DNA of 64,000 nucleotides from Oscheius tipulae (GCA_037178975.1 JASJZH010000002.1:8483501-8547500), one strand, 5' to 3'. Shown: positions 9,651 to 21,276, counted from the stretch's first letter. The notes: generated by a model not told the origin, from the letters alone. Numbers and translations: made by a program.

Positions 9651-10376
9651 TCAAGAAAGTCTGCAGCTCATGCCACATATGCTCCATCTATGGACGCCCC
9701 TACAAATATCCCAACCTGCCGGATCTTCCCGCAGAGCAAAAAACTCCCCCTCACTTCCCCGGGATTCTCGATCCACATCAAGGATGGAAAACTGATTGCC
9801 AACTCACACGAGGCCGTTGCCGAGTTCACTCTCGTCACTCAGCACACATGGATGTCCCAAATGATCAATGAAGCTCCCTGCACCGTCACAACGTCGGAGG
9901 TTACAGGCTGCTACAACTGTTTGACGGGAGGTTCTGCAGCAGTCACATGTACATCTACCCAACCTCAAATCTCTACCATCACCTGCAAGCTGCAGTCGTT
10001 CGCAATCCCATGCTCACCCAACGGGAAAACATCGACCGTTCACGTCGTTGCACGTGAACCGGAATTCTTGGACACCTGCACTGTCAGCTGTACCACCTCT
10101 AACACCACCTTCCGCGGTTCCTTAATGGCTGGCATTGGTTCTACCATCGCAGCCACCGAAGATCGTTCCGGGCAATTCAATCCCTAGTTCAAGCCCGTCA
10201 GCGACCTCGTGAACTTCAAGGGCCTGACCGGAATCATTTCCCTCGTCAAGGACTGGTGGAAAACGACCGCTCTGCTAGTAGTAGCGCCCCTGGCCGTAGC
10301 TGCAGCACTCGCCATCGGCTGCCCTATCTACTGTCAATGGAAGTTCCAGCGAACAATCAAAAAGAAGCTTTTCTGA
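9580..10376 (+). pseudogene. Broken integrase finger joined to phlebovirus-G2-like envelope remnant
   Basis: From about 9585 to 9740 a shifted frame gives the second half of the integrase zinc finger, including a CSSCHIC cysteine cluster. The integrase catalytic core is absent. From about 9770 to 10376 a Cys-rich ectodomain segment follows, with a transmembrane helix near 10255-10340 and a short basic cytoplasmic tail ending at TGA 10374-10376. This arrangement resembles the C-terminal part of phlebovirus G2-like glycoproteins captured by some nematode BEL/Pao elements. A TAG at 10185-10187 interrupts the frame before the membrane segment. The N-terminal part of env and most of integrase appear to have been lost together in one deletion. 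Confidence 0.65.
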
Positions 10377-10441
10377 AACTACGTACGATCTAATGTTCCT
10401 TGCTTATTCTTCAACCTCGTTCTTATTGCCTGGCCCCCCAA

Positions 10442-10641
10442 TGTCTCCTCCAGAGACACCACACCTTTGACTAATGGACTGTATATATAATGTCACCCAT
10501 GGTTGTTACACTTCAGTCCTCCCTGCTACACTCTCTCGCTCCGTATCGGCTCTTATTTCTCTTATTCTATGCTATAAACATATAATCCCATCCCTATTGG
10601 TTCCCCCGTCTGCCCCCACAGTAAGTAAGGCAAGGGAGAAA
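10442..10641 (+). repeat. 3' LTR (200 bp)
   Basis: It is a direct repeat of 4810-5009 with one observed difference. The preceding bases are C-rich (GGCCCCCCAA), so no normal purine-rich polypurine tract is visible at its left edge. Confidence 0.92.
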
Positions 10642-10646
10642 CCTCG
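10642..10646. repeat. 5-bp target-site duplication, right copy
   Basis: CCTCG follows the right LTR and matches 4805-4809. Confidence 0.85.
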
Positions 10647-11295
10647 ACTCGAGTCGGCTCCAGGACTCGACTCGTTTCGACTCGACCCCCAATATCTTAC
10701 AGTGGATGAGACAGCACGGGCGAGTCTGAGATAGTGGAGACCATTGGAACAAACTTAGCGAACGAAAAGAATGGGCTAATAGTAAGTAAGTAATTTCGTA
10801 AAGTTCTCGTAGTTGTAGGAGCAATACCCCAAAAGATGAAGTTTGTTCAAGCTGTTGAAACAGAGCATATTTCTTATATTCTGACAGCGCAGAAAGAAGA
10901 TGTCTACATCACCAGATAGATCCAGTAGGAGTTCATCCGTCTCTCATCTCCACAGAAGACACCGCAAAGCTGATTCACTTCATCTTTGTCGCCTTTTAGT
11001 CCTGTTTTAGCGTAATGCAACATTTTGCACCTCCCTTTATCAGCGAGTCTTGGGTAAAGCTACGGTGGCTGTGAGAGATAATGATAATAAGAGACTGACA
11101 GTGAGACAAACAGGAATAGTAAAAGAGGCAGAGTGACAGACAACGAGAGGGGCAGACTGAGACTCACTGAGAGAGACAGTGACAGTCCAATCTTTAGCAG
11201 TGTACCGTCATACATATGGAACTGCTTGTACTTTTTCCTCGAACACAGTGACCGTAATTTCATGTCAGACATAAGGATAGAAACTAAGCAAGAAT
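10647..11295. other. Noncoding stretch after the retroelement
   Basis: No gene is supported. From about 11088 to 11190 it carries a degenerate GACAGAGA/GACAGTGA-type purine repeat, the same kind of octamer that is abundant after 41 kb. Confidence 0.4.
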
Positions 11296-11872
11296 GTCTT
11301 GTTGCCTTCACAGGAGGAAGGCTGTTCCAAAATTTCTTTCAACCACTACCAGAGCAGGGTCGGAAGCAGTGTAATACCTCAAACTTGGGTAATTAAACCG
11401 ACGACTGGGCTCGCTGGCAGGCTTTGAGGAGGTCTGGCTGGAGAGATGGTTCGGCAGAGGCCGGGGTTTTTGGGGTCAGTGACGCAGAGGAACCGTTGGT
11501 TGACTACTGGGACACTCTGGATTGATATCTGGATAAATATAGATTTTGTTAAATGAAGATGGCGCCTCTAGTGGCTCTCTGTCTCGACAGGAGCAGAAAA
11601 ATGACTACCCGATCAGCGTCTCTTGGCATTTTTGCCCCTTTTTCAGAACATAGTCCTTTATGATCAATCCAACAGCTCCTCTGCGTCACTGACCCCAAAA
11701 ACCCCGGCCTCTGCCGAACCATCTCTCCAGCCAGACCTCCTCAAAGCCTGCCAGCGAGCCCAGTCGTCGGTTTAATTACCCAAGTTTGAGGTATTACAAT
11801 GCTTCCGACCTTGCTCTGGTAGTGGTTGAAAGAAATTTTGGAACAGCCTTCCTCCTGTGAAGGCAACAAGAC
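11296..11872. repeat. Large foldback: 204-bp inverted arms around a 169-bp centre
   Basis: The left arm 11296-11499 is the near-perfect reverse complement of 11669-11872. It opens GTCTTGTTGCCTTCACAGG; differences are a few bases, for example near the inner ends. The centre (11500-11668) is unrelated single-copy-looking sequence. No transposase is present and no clear target duplication was found. It may be a nonautonomous foldback element or an inverted duplication. Small ORFs inside the arms are mirror images of each other and are not taken as genes. Confidence 0.85.
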
Positions 11873-12017
11873 CTATTTTTTTCGGTGTCTGTCCCCGTGT
11901 CTGATAATAGAATATCGTCTCTATGTTCCTGTTTTGGGTTGGTAGTTGGCCAACCAAGACATAACATCCGTAAAATCTACAAAAGTTTACTGAAAATCTA
12001 AAAAAAAATATTACAAA

Positions 12018-12134
12018 ATGACTTGGCTGTGTATCTGGTGCTGCGGTTTCAATATATGTCTAACTGTCGTGGTTGTTGGATACTTGTGCATTCGACACGA
12101 TGGCACAGCGTTTTCCTCAGAAGTCAACCCATAA
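12018..12134 (+). CDS. Possible 38-aa single-pass membrane microprotein
   Basis: The ATG at 12018 sits in an AAA-rich context (TTACAAAATG) and opens a 38-codon ORF ending TAA 12132-12134. It has a Cys-rich N-terminus (MTWLCIWCCGFN), a hydrophobic helix (ICLTVVVVGYLCI) and a short polar tail. There is no homologue I recognise, and no TATA box or strong acceptor upstream. It might be a membrane peptide or chance. Confidence 0.2.
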   Translation: MTWLCIWCCGFNICLTVVVVGYLCIRHDGTAFSSEVNP

Positions 12135-12205
12135 ACCCCTGGCGTCATTTTCATCCAAGGTGCTTATGCATTCAATGAACCTCCAGCAAAAATGACGCCA
12201 GGGGT
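12135..12205. repeat. Short perfect stem-loop
   Basis: ACCCCTGGCGTCATTTT at 12135-12151 is perfectly inverted at 12189-12205, with a 37-base loop. It begins right at the stop codon of the small ORF before it. Confidence 0.8.
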
Positions 12206-12719
12206 GTTTAAGACAAATTTCGAGAAAAACGTTGCAACAGCTTTATAAGGAATGGGAAAAATTCTTAAAGTGAGAAGTTGACAAATTTCCAAGAGCAATA
12301 GAACTAGTTCTAAATGCTCAAACGTCTGTGTGTGTCTGTCTGAAGCCCTCATTGCTAATTTGACACATTTTACCTTGTGACAGCAATTACTCTTTCCAAG
12401 TCAAGCCAAATCGAGTCAGTTTGAGGGTTGCGTCTCTGGGAGAACACTGCTTCTGTTAGGGTAGGTCAACTGGAGGAAAACATGTAAACCGTGAAGGGAT
12501 AGGGATTGATCAGAACAAGCTGACATAAAAGAGCATAAACAGTAAAGGGCTCAAAGGAATGGGGTTAAAATTGTCACTTGTGCTTAGGCTTGTTTACTTG
12601 TTTACTCGCATTACTTGTTTAAGAAAGCTTGTCAAGTACAAAGCTCAAAAAAATGGTCTTTACTGAAAACATCGATATAAACATATCAAAAGGACTCGTC
12701 TTCTCTTTTAGAGATCTAG
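12206..12719. other. Noncoding stretch downstream of polg
   Basis: No coding exon was found. As the sequence just past the polg stop codon on the minus strand, it should contain the polg 3' UTR; no AATAAA close to the stop was identified. Confidence 0.35.
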
Positions 12720-15700
12720 CTATCGCTGTTGAGAGTTCTTCTTCAGAGATCCGCCAGTAATGGCGACTATTTCCTCAATGTTCCAATTGACACCGGCCGG
12801 AATCGGCTCGCCGTCCGGATTGATGCACTTGGTCGTGACTTCTTTGCGCAAAACTGTGTCGCAGTCGACCTGGGAGAAGAAGGCGATAGACTGAAGTCAA
12901 TTTTTACGATTTTAGGGCAAAAACTGACCGAGGGAAGTTGGCGGAAGCCGACGCGGTGAGAGATGAAGGTTCGGACGTAGAGATGGGCCAGCATAAGAGC
13001 TAGAGCGACGCGTGGAGCCTCCTCGTCCGGACAGAGATAGCGGACCTCGTCGTGGATGGAAATGACGAAACGGGCGTCGATCTCGTACTCGTGACAGAGC
13101 CAATTCATCGCGACAAGTAGTAGGTGGAGAAAATCGACCGCAGAGGATTGAACTATCTGAAAAAGGGACTGATTCAAAGAAATTGTAAAAAATAATCTTA
13201 AGCTGGCTCTCAGTTGAGAGCGCTTTACTGTCGCTTGACTACCATATTTTGGCCACTTGACTAACGTCTTTTGGGGCATCTCTTGCCTACCAGATCAAAA
13301 CCCTACCCTTGTGTCTTGACTACTTGACTCTCTCTCACCTTTTCCATTCCAACAACTTTTTTTACACTACTTCGGAGCTCATTAAACTCACTTCCCACTC
13401 TTAGAAACCACTTGCTATCCCTCAAATCCATTCCCTTTCATTCTTTGAACCCACTTCTATTTCATTGAGCCCACTTCCCATTTTTTGAACAGACTCTCTT
13501 ACCTTTTAAATCTCAAATGTCTTCCCACTCATCCAGCCCATTTCTTTACCCTTTGAACCCACTTGCAAGCTTTTAAACCTACTTCCTAGTTTTCGAACCG
13601 ACTTTCAAAATTTTTAACCCACTTCGTATTCCCTGAACTCATCCTCTTATCTATTGAACTTCCTGTCAATCCATTTTCCATCGTTGGTTTCTACTTTCGA
13701 ACCTTGGAACTCACTTCCTACCTTTTGTATCCTCTTTTCGCCTTTGGAAGTCCACTGCCTATCCCTCGAATCACTCTTTGAAACCACTTTCCCGTCCCTC
13801 AAACCCAACTACCTATCCAAATAATGCTATCGCCCCTAGAGGAGCTCAATGACTGTTATAACCTCTGATTCCTTTGAACTTTAGTAGGTTTCTATTCCTT
13901 TCTGCCAGCTTGTCTTGGTCCTCTCCTCTCTCACTTCAGCCCGCTCAGTCGAGCTACTATAACAGAAACAACATTCTCCCAAAGATGTTGATGTCCACTA
14001 GGCCGTCTTGTACCTTGATCTTGCAGACAGCATCAATGTAGACTCTTTCAGCAAACTTGACCACCAAACTGTCGGCCCGGTCCTTCATTTTCCATTCACA
14101 TCAGGGCTGTGCTAAAGTACCGTATACCCGAAAATCGAAAGTTCGGTATTTTGCGCATCAGCTTGTAAGTATGGGCGTCGATACGCAGCTACCCCCTGAT
14201 TCACACTAATTTGACTACTCGACTACCGTATCAGATCACAGTTCTCATGTCTTGTCTCTTGACTACTAAAGGTCTTTCGAGCATAAGAACTGGACATCTT
14301 GATTTTTCAGACTCACTCTCTCTGTCCGACTATCTCTCTTTTTCTTGCTAGCTTGACCATCTGACTCTCTGCTCTCTCTCACATGACTACCAAGAATCAA
14401 ACCAACCCAATTCATCACGGATCTCCTGTACTTTTTGTCATACGCCTCCTCGTCCGGAGTCCCTGGTGGGAGTTTGGCCAAGGCGTCTGTGATCTGACAG
14501 TTGAGAATCGGTGTACGAAGGATGTCTTTCTTCGTCTCCTGTTCGAGAAAATTGAACGTCGCTGTCTCACTAAAAATATGTTTTTTAAAGAGGAAATGAC
14601 CAAACTGAGGTCAGTAACTTTCGTTCACAAACGATTGTGAACAAAAGTTGCGCTTTACATCTTACCGTAAGCCTAAGCAAAAATGACATCTGCGTTACTT
14701 TTGTTCACAAAATTTTTAAACAAAAGCTACTACCCCCGAAACTGACTATCCATTGAAGTAGAGCTCCTTCTTCTGGGTAATGTCCTCGTAGAGGAGAGCC
14801 AAAACTGTCTTCTGCTCATCCTCATTGTGGACTCCTAACCGCTTCAGAACCCAGTTTTCGAATTCCACCACTGGCTTACTGTAAGATTCGTCATTTGGAG
14901 ATTGGTGTTAGAAATAAATACCTATAGTTCATGAGATACGTCGGCAGGAAGAGATGACCGTCTACAACGACACTGTTCTGTTCGCCATGCTCCTTTTCGA
15001 ATTCTCGGAAGAGGGGAACGGAAAGGGAAGACAGCTGGCGACATCTGAAAAATGAGCTTGTTATTGGAACGATCTCTTCGGAAAAACTAAAGCGGCCTTT
15101 GCCCTCTCAGTCGGTTAGCACTCTGACTACAAAACAAAAGAGGGAAGAATTCTGCACTTTCACGCATCGAAACACTACATTAATTAAACTTTCGGAAACG
15201 CCTTCAGAACCAAAAAAACCCACTCTATGACGACTCCCTTGGTCAGACTGAACAGATTGGCAGCTACTTCCTTGGCCTCCTCCGGTTTCAGACTCTTCAG
15301 GAGGGCCTTCTCGGCATGAGCCTGCCCGGAACCGTAGAGACGAGCATAATTCAGTATTTTCGCGTCATGTCTGTTGATTTTCAGCTGTCGCGCGACGACG
15401 GAATGCAGATCCGAGCCGTCGGACTTGCTCCCGGCGAGCATCATGTTGCTGAACGGGGTCAGACCCGTGTATCTTTCCTCTTCCGCTAAAAGTCAGTATT
15501 TTACCATAAGAAAAACGGTCTTACGAAAAATTTTAGCCACGCTCGAGTCGCCAAAAACGGCTGCGAGCCACTGTTCCTGGGAGTCCACATCAGCCCCGAC
15601 AATCTTGTAGCCTCTGGGAGCTTGGATCATGTTTTTGATGCCTTTTCCAATAGTCACCTCGTCCTAAATTATGTTTTGTTCTGCGGGAAAGTAGGGGTTC

Positions 15701-18700
15701 TGTCTAAAAAAAGCAGTAGGGGCCGCAAATGATGTGGTGTTTGTGGCCACAGAGCTGTCTAACTTGTAATCATGACCTTAAAAGCTAAAAACTCACCGAA
15801 TCATTAGATAGTGTGACCCAGAGCTTGTGAGAGCTCCTTCTCGTCACAGTTCCGGCTGGTCGAATCGAGGGTGCGATGGCTCCTCTCGTCTTCTCGGCAT
15901 TGTAATAGACGTCAATTTCCTCCTCGTAGCGCTTACTGCAACCTCATTTCCGGCAGGCAAACAAAAAAAAGTACTTGTAACTGGTCCAATGTTTGGTAAT
16001 CTTCGAGGTGTCGATAATTTGGTCGAAATTCTGCTCGAAGCGTGTTGGACGGAAGGTGCCCTCCGCAAACTGCTTGTAGAAGCTCTTCGAGATGACGTCT
16101 CCGACGTTGCCAAACCCGGACTGATAATTGGGTCATTTTCGTGTTTTCGTCACGGTCCGAAACTCACCGGGTGTGGTATTTTGTAAAAGTCCGCCTCAGG
16201 GAACCTGATATCCACCTCTACCGGGAGAGGAACATCACCGTTCCTGTCCGCCAGTTCCTTGCACTTTGCCGCCAGCATCTTCTCATCGATTCCGATCGGA
16301 TCTTGGACCGTTTCATGAGCTGGAATTACACTTTATAAACAAAGCTTTTAAAGGCAATATGGGTTTTTTGAATTGGCGCCGATTTCGAAAAAATGTACGC
16401 AAAAGTGCGCCAATGACATTTTCGAAGCGACGAGCAATTCTTCCTTCTGCGACAAATGGTCAGGGGCTAAACAAAAATTAGGAATCTTACCTTTTTTCTT
16501 TCTGTTTCTCGGTGCCAAATATCCCCACCCTGCCTTCTTAGTCTTATAAAGTGGGTAGGAGTGATAGACAAGGCCGTAGATGCTCGGAATTACGGTGCTT
16601 TTTGCTACGACATCTGTAAAAATTGCTATTTTTGGTCAAAAAAGGAGTTGGACCTTCTTGAGAGAACCATTCCGGGCCATGCTCTCGTACCAAATTAGCA
16701 ATCTTCTTCTTATAGAATAGCTTCGAGAACCAGTCCAGCTCGGCGTAGCAGAACATCCACGGGTCGGATTTCAGAAAGTTGGCGTCTTTTTCACTGGAAA
16801 ATGGGGTGGATATGGTGCTGAATTAATTTTGAATTGTCAAGTTCTGTATTGAACCGTTGCTAACTAACTGTGGTGGCTGCGGCCTCAAAAGTTGTCTAAC
16901 GGGTAGATCTTACTTATGCCACCCACCAATCTCTGTTGAGATCCCGCTCTTGCCCGATGTTTACAAGGGCGGGAGTAACTCGAAATTCAAAATTTGCAAA
17001 CTTTCATTTTTCCATTTTTCTCTCTCTTCTTCTGCCTACCTGTCCATTTTTTTTCACGTACTTTTTGTTGTTTTTTTTCGCAACAAACATCTCAATAACC
17101 TATATAGTCATTTCAGAAAAAGGCGACGGAAAAACTACCAGGTTAGTTCATTATTAAATTCATAAAAAATCAACATTCCTTGCCTTTCTTTTATTCATAC
17201 TTCTTGCTTTTTCAGTGTTCTTTCCTAAAATGCTTAGGCTTAGTGCCGCTAGGAAAGCAAACTTAAACGGGAAATCCCCGATTTTGGGACTGATAGAAAA
17301 TGATGTCTGGAATGTCAATTTCGAAAAGTGTGGAACATAAATAAGATGAGTGGGAGGCATATTTAAGATATGTCCGGGTTTCGCATTTATATCCCCCTGT
17401 CTAAATGATGGTTGTGGCCTCACAAAGTTACAGGGCAAGGTTCAAGCAGTCATAGTCCATCTCATACATGAAAACTTACCTGTATTTAATGAGTTCCTGG
17501 GCAGAGGAGATGGTAGCATGAGCCGAGGAGTGTTTTGATTCATTTGATCTTTTGTAGTTGCGCTCCGAGAAGGCCCTCCAGTGCTGATTTATCGGCAGGT
17601 AGGCATCGGCCATCGTGAGCATTCCGCACAGCGTGATGTCTTCCGGGAAGCGTTGACGAAACATTGGCCACATTTTCGAGAAGATCAGAGCTGTGGCCAG
17701 ATTGTCCTCGGCGCAGTAGCGCATCAGTTTCTGAAAAGTTCTCTTGAAGGCCACAAACAAGGGATAGACAACTTCTGCCTTTTTTTTAGGCCACCACCAA
17801 GATATTTGGAGCTTCGAGATCACTGGAAAAACTGATAGCCCGTCGAGCTGGAGAGTTTAACTGCCTGCTACAAAAGATTCCTGCCACGAATCCCAAATCC
17901 GAACGGGACCAGAGAACGGCTGACTGTGAACAAGTTACCTGAAAATGTTCGCGAATGGTCTCAATGTCCTCCTTGACGAAATATCCTCTCGTATCCTTGT
18001 TCATTGGCAGCTTCAGGAGGAAATCAGCCACATCTTTCAGTCCATTCTTCGTCACTCGACTCTTCCATGCCGCCTTCCATCCCGTCTTCTCGTTCTGCTT
18101 CGCGTACCATTCCTTGGTTTTCGGCACGACTTCTTCCTCATCTTCGACCTTCCCTTGACCCGCAATCTGCTGGTGGTCCGCCATGCCGAACATGCTCACA
18201 CTCATCGACATTGTGTCCATGTATCGGATCTTGTGCTTCTGAAATTTAGAATTTTAAGTGTAAAGAAGGGCAGGAAACTTGTTTGGAGTAGGATTCTCTG
18301 ACCCGGGAGCGGTCGTAGCCGACATTGTGCCCGATTATCATACGACTTTGGGCGGGATCTGAAGAGTTTGTGAAAGGTGGTGGCCTCCAAGCTGTTTAAA
18401 AATATCACAAAAACCAACCTCCAATCGAAATAAGATGCTCCTCTCTCGAGCAGCTAGGATATGGGGTGTCTTCAGTCAGTCGCTCACTACACCATCCGTA
18501 CCAGGCCTTGTCCGAGAGGGCAACAGCCAGAGTGGGTAGCAGGCCGTCTTTTAAGCAGACTTCGACGTCAAAAATGAGCACGTCTTCTTCAGGAAAAGGA
18601 ACAGAGCGTGTGGATCCGTCCTCGTGTGAATAACGCGTCCAGCCCTTCACGAATTTCCAGTCAATGTCGGACAGATTGCGGAATTTCTGAAAATGGGAGG

Positions 18701-20366
18701 ATTTTATTGAGAAGCTGTCTGACTATGGCGGTTGTCGTCTCAAAAGCTGTCTAACAGTGACGGTTGTGGCTCCAAAAACTACTTACAGTACAGGAAGAGC
18801 CCTCGGCGACCAGATTTCGAGTCCAGTCATCGTTGTCACAGACGTTATACTTGTAGGAGAACTGCTCGGCCGTTTTCTGGAGCAGTTGCAGGTAGGGAGC
18901 CGCCTGTTCGGAGCCAATTATTCTGAAAAATAGGCTGTTGGTACCAAAATCTTGAAGCTCCGGTAGGAGCAATATCGGTGGCTTTGAAGAATTAGAGACT
19001 TTCCATAGTACCATAGATTTTTCTTGACAAGTTAGTCCAGAGCCTTTTACAAAGTTGTCTCTTGTGGATTTCGCCTTCTACAAGACGGCCGTCTGCTCGA
19101 CCTTCTCTATCTCGTCAGTTCCACCCAACCAATGGCTTCGACTAGGCAGAAATAACACAACGTACAAATAAGTGAAGTAATCTATTGGACTACCAGGTGC
19201 TGACGGCAGCTGCGCCGCTCCCCTAGTAATAGTTCCCTTCACAGCTGGCTCGCCCCCTTGTTACTTGACATGAAATGATTTGTCAGCGTTTTTGGGTATT
19301 AGTGCTGACAGGCTTAAAAAAATCTCAACCCGACACCGAGTTCTGGAGCCGATATGGGTCGGGTCAACCCGGATCAGAGGACCAAAGCCGACGCGGAGCC
19401 AGATTTTTTAACAGTTCATCTGTATAAGCAAAGGGTAATACTTGGGCAGGCACCACCCTTCGTTCGAACTTTTGGCGCAAACTTCCCGATTTACTGCAAA
19501 TCGAGTTTTATGGTATTTTATACCCATTTTTTCAATTTCTAACTATGTTTTTCGAACGCAGCATGTAAAGTAACCTCCTGAAATGAGAAACTGGGCGTAA
19601 CATAGAGCAGAAAAGGCGTATGAGAGAATAACTGATATATGTCGCCTATTTTCTCCTAGTTTCATTTCTAGGGAGTTATTTTATACGGCGAGTTCGGAGA
19701 CAAGTAGAAAACACCAACAAACGTAATTCGCAGTATTTGGGCAAAAATTAGAATGAAGTGTGGTGCCTGCCTAGCTATTACCGCAAAGTATTCGTCTAGA
19801 ACAAACATGTATTTGTCTCAAGAAGCTAATAATGGATGCTCAACCTGACTCGACCAGAGTTGGGTCGGTTCGAATCCGGAAACGTGTCGAGGTGCCCAAA
19901 TATACTATTCATTCTGCCTGCATGTCGTCGTACAATCCTATTCAAGAGCTTCCAATCCTCTCCTAAACAGCCTTTTCCAAAAAGCTGCCAGGTTTTGCGA
20001 GCATCTTGAAAGCTTCATAGCGTCACAAGCCATAAACATTCATCAGCTTATGGTGTACAATGATTCAGCTGTTCTTACAAACTTTCCACTGCGGGGCTGT
20101 GAATTCCAGAGAGAAAACTGACCTAAAATGTTCCACGATATCCTTCCCTCGTAGGCTCGGCAAATTTAGGGCCAGATCTTGTTGTGCGGTCGTCACGGGC
20201 GTCTTTGTACCGAATAAGTGAGCATGCAGTGTGGCCGGGATAGTCTCGATGACTTTTGGATGGAACTAAACAGATTATTTCCACATTTTTAGTGGAAGCA
20301 CAGCCTTACTCCAGTACTAGAAAATCGCACGGCAATGTTTCTCACTGCAAGCCTTCTCCACGTCAT
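12720..20366 (-). CDS. polg-1: DNA polymerase gamma catalytic subunit (mitochondrial), 19 exons, 1050 aa
   Basis: This is the mitochondrial replicative family-A polymerase. Minus exons: 20366-20310, 20265-20123, 18922-18787, 18686-18419, 18358-18279, 18238-17939, 17730-17480, 16793-16654, 16613-16491, 16319-16168, 16120-15975, 15935-15797, 15663-15525, 15485-15224, 15044-14922, 14878-14747, 14569-14407, 13156-12929, 12890-12720. All phases close. The N-terminus is a basic targeting peptide (MTWRRLAVRNIAVRFSS). Exonuclease motifs are Exo I FDVEVC (Asp152, Glu154), Exo II GHNVGYD and Exo III YCAED. Polymerase motifs are A GADVDSQE (Asp670), B around RHDAKILNYARLYGSG and C HDEVRY (His953-Asp954). 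Length fits nematode orthologues. Exons 14-16 (779-863) are the most divergent and least certain. Confidence 0.93.
13360..13830. repeat. Degenerate 20-30 bp tandem repeat in a polg intron
   Basis: Within the 1.25-kb intron between polg exons 17 and 18, the phrase TTTGAACCCACTTCC recurs in many variants at irregular 20-30 base spacing. On the transcribed strand it reads as a GGAAGTGGGTTCAAA-like unit. Confidence 0.6.
19434..19782. repeat. Small inverted-repeat element in a polg intron
   Basis: About 31 bases at 19434-19464 (GGTAATACTTGGGCAGGCAC at the outer end) are inverted at 19752-19782 with a few mismatches. The interior contains TTCTAACTATGTTTTT, which also starts the element at 25837. 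It lies inside the 1.2-kb polg intron 2. Confidence 0.5.
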
Positions 20367-20390
20367 TTCTTGGCCTTTTTTTAGTTAGAA

Positions 20391-20403
20391 ACTGAAAAAA
20401 AGA
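20391..20403 (-). promoter_or_regulatory. Probable trans-splice acceptor for polg-1
   Basis: On the minus strand CTCTTTTTTTCAG ends 25 bases before the polg ATG with no upstream coding exon. It lies 67 bases after the AATAAA of the preceding gene, which is the typical geometry of an SL2-type site inside a nematode operon. Confidence 0.65.
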
Positions 20404-20457
20404 GGGATTCAATGAATTAAGAGCATCGAATGTGTGTCAGGGGCTTATATATCACAG

Positions 20458-20463
20458 TTTATT
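20458..20463 (-). terminator. Polyadenylation signal of trpp-5
   Basis: AATAAA on the minus strand, 28 bases after the trpp-5 stop codon and before the polg trans-splice acceptor. Confidence 0.6.
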
Positions 20464-20491
20464 GGTAAAAAAAAAGTACATATTATGAGCA

Positions 20492-21273
20492 TCACCGACC
20501 ACTCTCAGACAAGGCAGCCTCCCGAGCTAGTACGGATTCGTCGAACTGGATGACGTAGGCTGTCCCGTCGTGCCAATGGGCCGTCACCTTGCATGGAAAG
20601 TTGCTGGCCTGAAATTTTAATGTTTATAGAAGAGAAAAGTAGTAAAATTGTGGACAACAAAATTAGGATATTTTACCTCAAGCATGGCCTCCACAATTCC
20701 TGCTATGAATGCTGCACAATTTAGCGACCCTTTTGACGAGATGTACGTATTGACCAGGGGATTCTTCTCGATTAATAGGTCTAAAACCGTTTCATGACAA
20801 AAAAATGAGCAAAAACTGACATGTAGCTGGGTCGTCGTTCGACCTCTCGAGCTTATCAGCCTCCTTGTTGAAAATGCTCTTCCATACTGTCGATTTTATG
20901 AACATTAGCATGCCTAGAACTGGTTTTTGGACGGTGAATAAGCCAAAGACTGACCTAGATGTTTGGTTTCTCGTTTATAGCCCTTCTCTCGTAGTGTAAT
21001 CACATCCAGCAGTCTGACGCCGACTGATTTCCCGTATTTGGACAGCCTAAACATACTTCTAGTGGAAAAAGAAAAAAAAAACGAACCTGTCGTGTATATC
21101 AGTGACGTTTTCCGACCTGCTTTGAGCATATTTGACGACTTCTGAGAAGAGGAGCGCATATGTGGAGAGACTCACCTGAATGCCCGATTTCATAAGGGGA
21201 AAAAATGGGAAACACGAACCTCAGTCTTGCCTTTGCTCATATTCTTGTCAAGGATGCTCGGCTTCTTCGTCAT
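20492..21273 (-). CDS. trpp-5: TRAPP complex subunit 5 (Trs31/TRAPPC5), 6 exons, 182 aa
   Basis: This is a Bet3-family core subunit of the TRAPP tethering complex/Rab1 exchange factor at the Golgi. Minus exons: 21273-21220, 21175-21087, 21046-20955, 20913-20821, 20780-20677, 20608-20492; phases close and give 182 residues, against 188 in human. Diagnostic blocks are EVSLSTYALLFSEVVKYAQS, REKGYKRETKHLG, LMFIKSTVWKSIFNKEADKLE, NPLVNTYISSKGSLNCAAF, GIVEAML and FPCKVTAHWHDGT. The ATG is 3 bases after an ATTTCAG acceptor. The polg gene starts only 125 bases downstream on the same strand, so this is probably the first gene of a two-gene operon. Confidence 0.93.
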
Positions 21274-21276
21274 CGT

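Larger units (their letters stand above)
4810..10641 (+). mobile_element. BEL/Pao LTR retroelement with env-like remnant, defective
   Basis: A 5.8-kb element is bounded by two 200-bp direct LTRs and a 5-bp target duplication. It carries a tRNA-Gly-type primer site, gag with zinc knuckle, and pol in the order protease, reverse transcriptase, RNase H, integrase finger, then an envelope-like tail. The gene order and the pol sequence are of the Pao/BEL group; the tail resembles a phlebovirus G2-type glycoprotein, as described for nematode elements such as Cer7. One LTR difference in 200 bases was seen by eye, so insertion is recent. Breaks seen: an in-frame TGA between gag and pol (6471-6473), a frame change in the integrase finger near 9580, loss of the integrase core with a jump into env near 9740-9770, and a TAG in env (10185-10187). 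It cannot be autonomous. Confidence 0.9.

Noticed and set aside
11133-11957. Two mirror-image ORFs in the foldback arms
   Set aside because: They are the same sequence read from the two inverted arms and have no coding signature.
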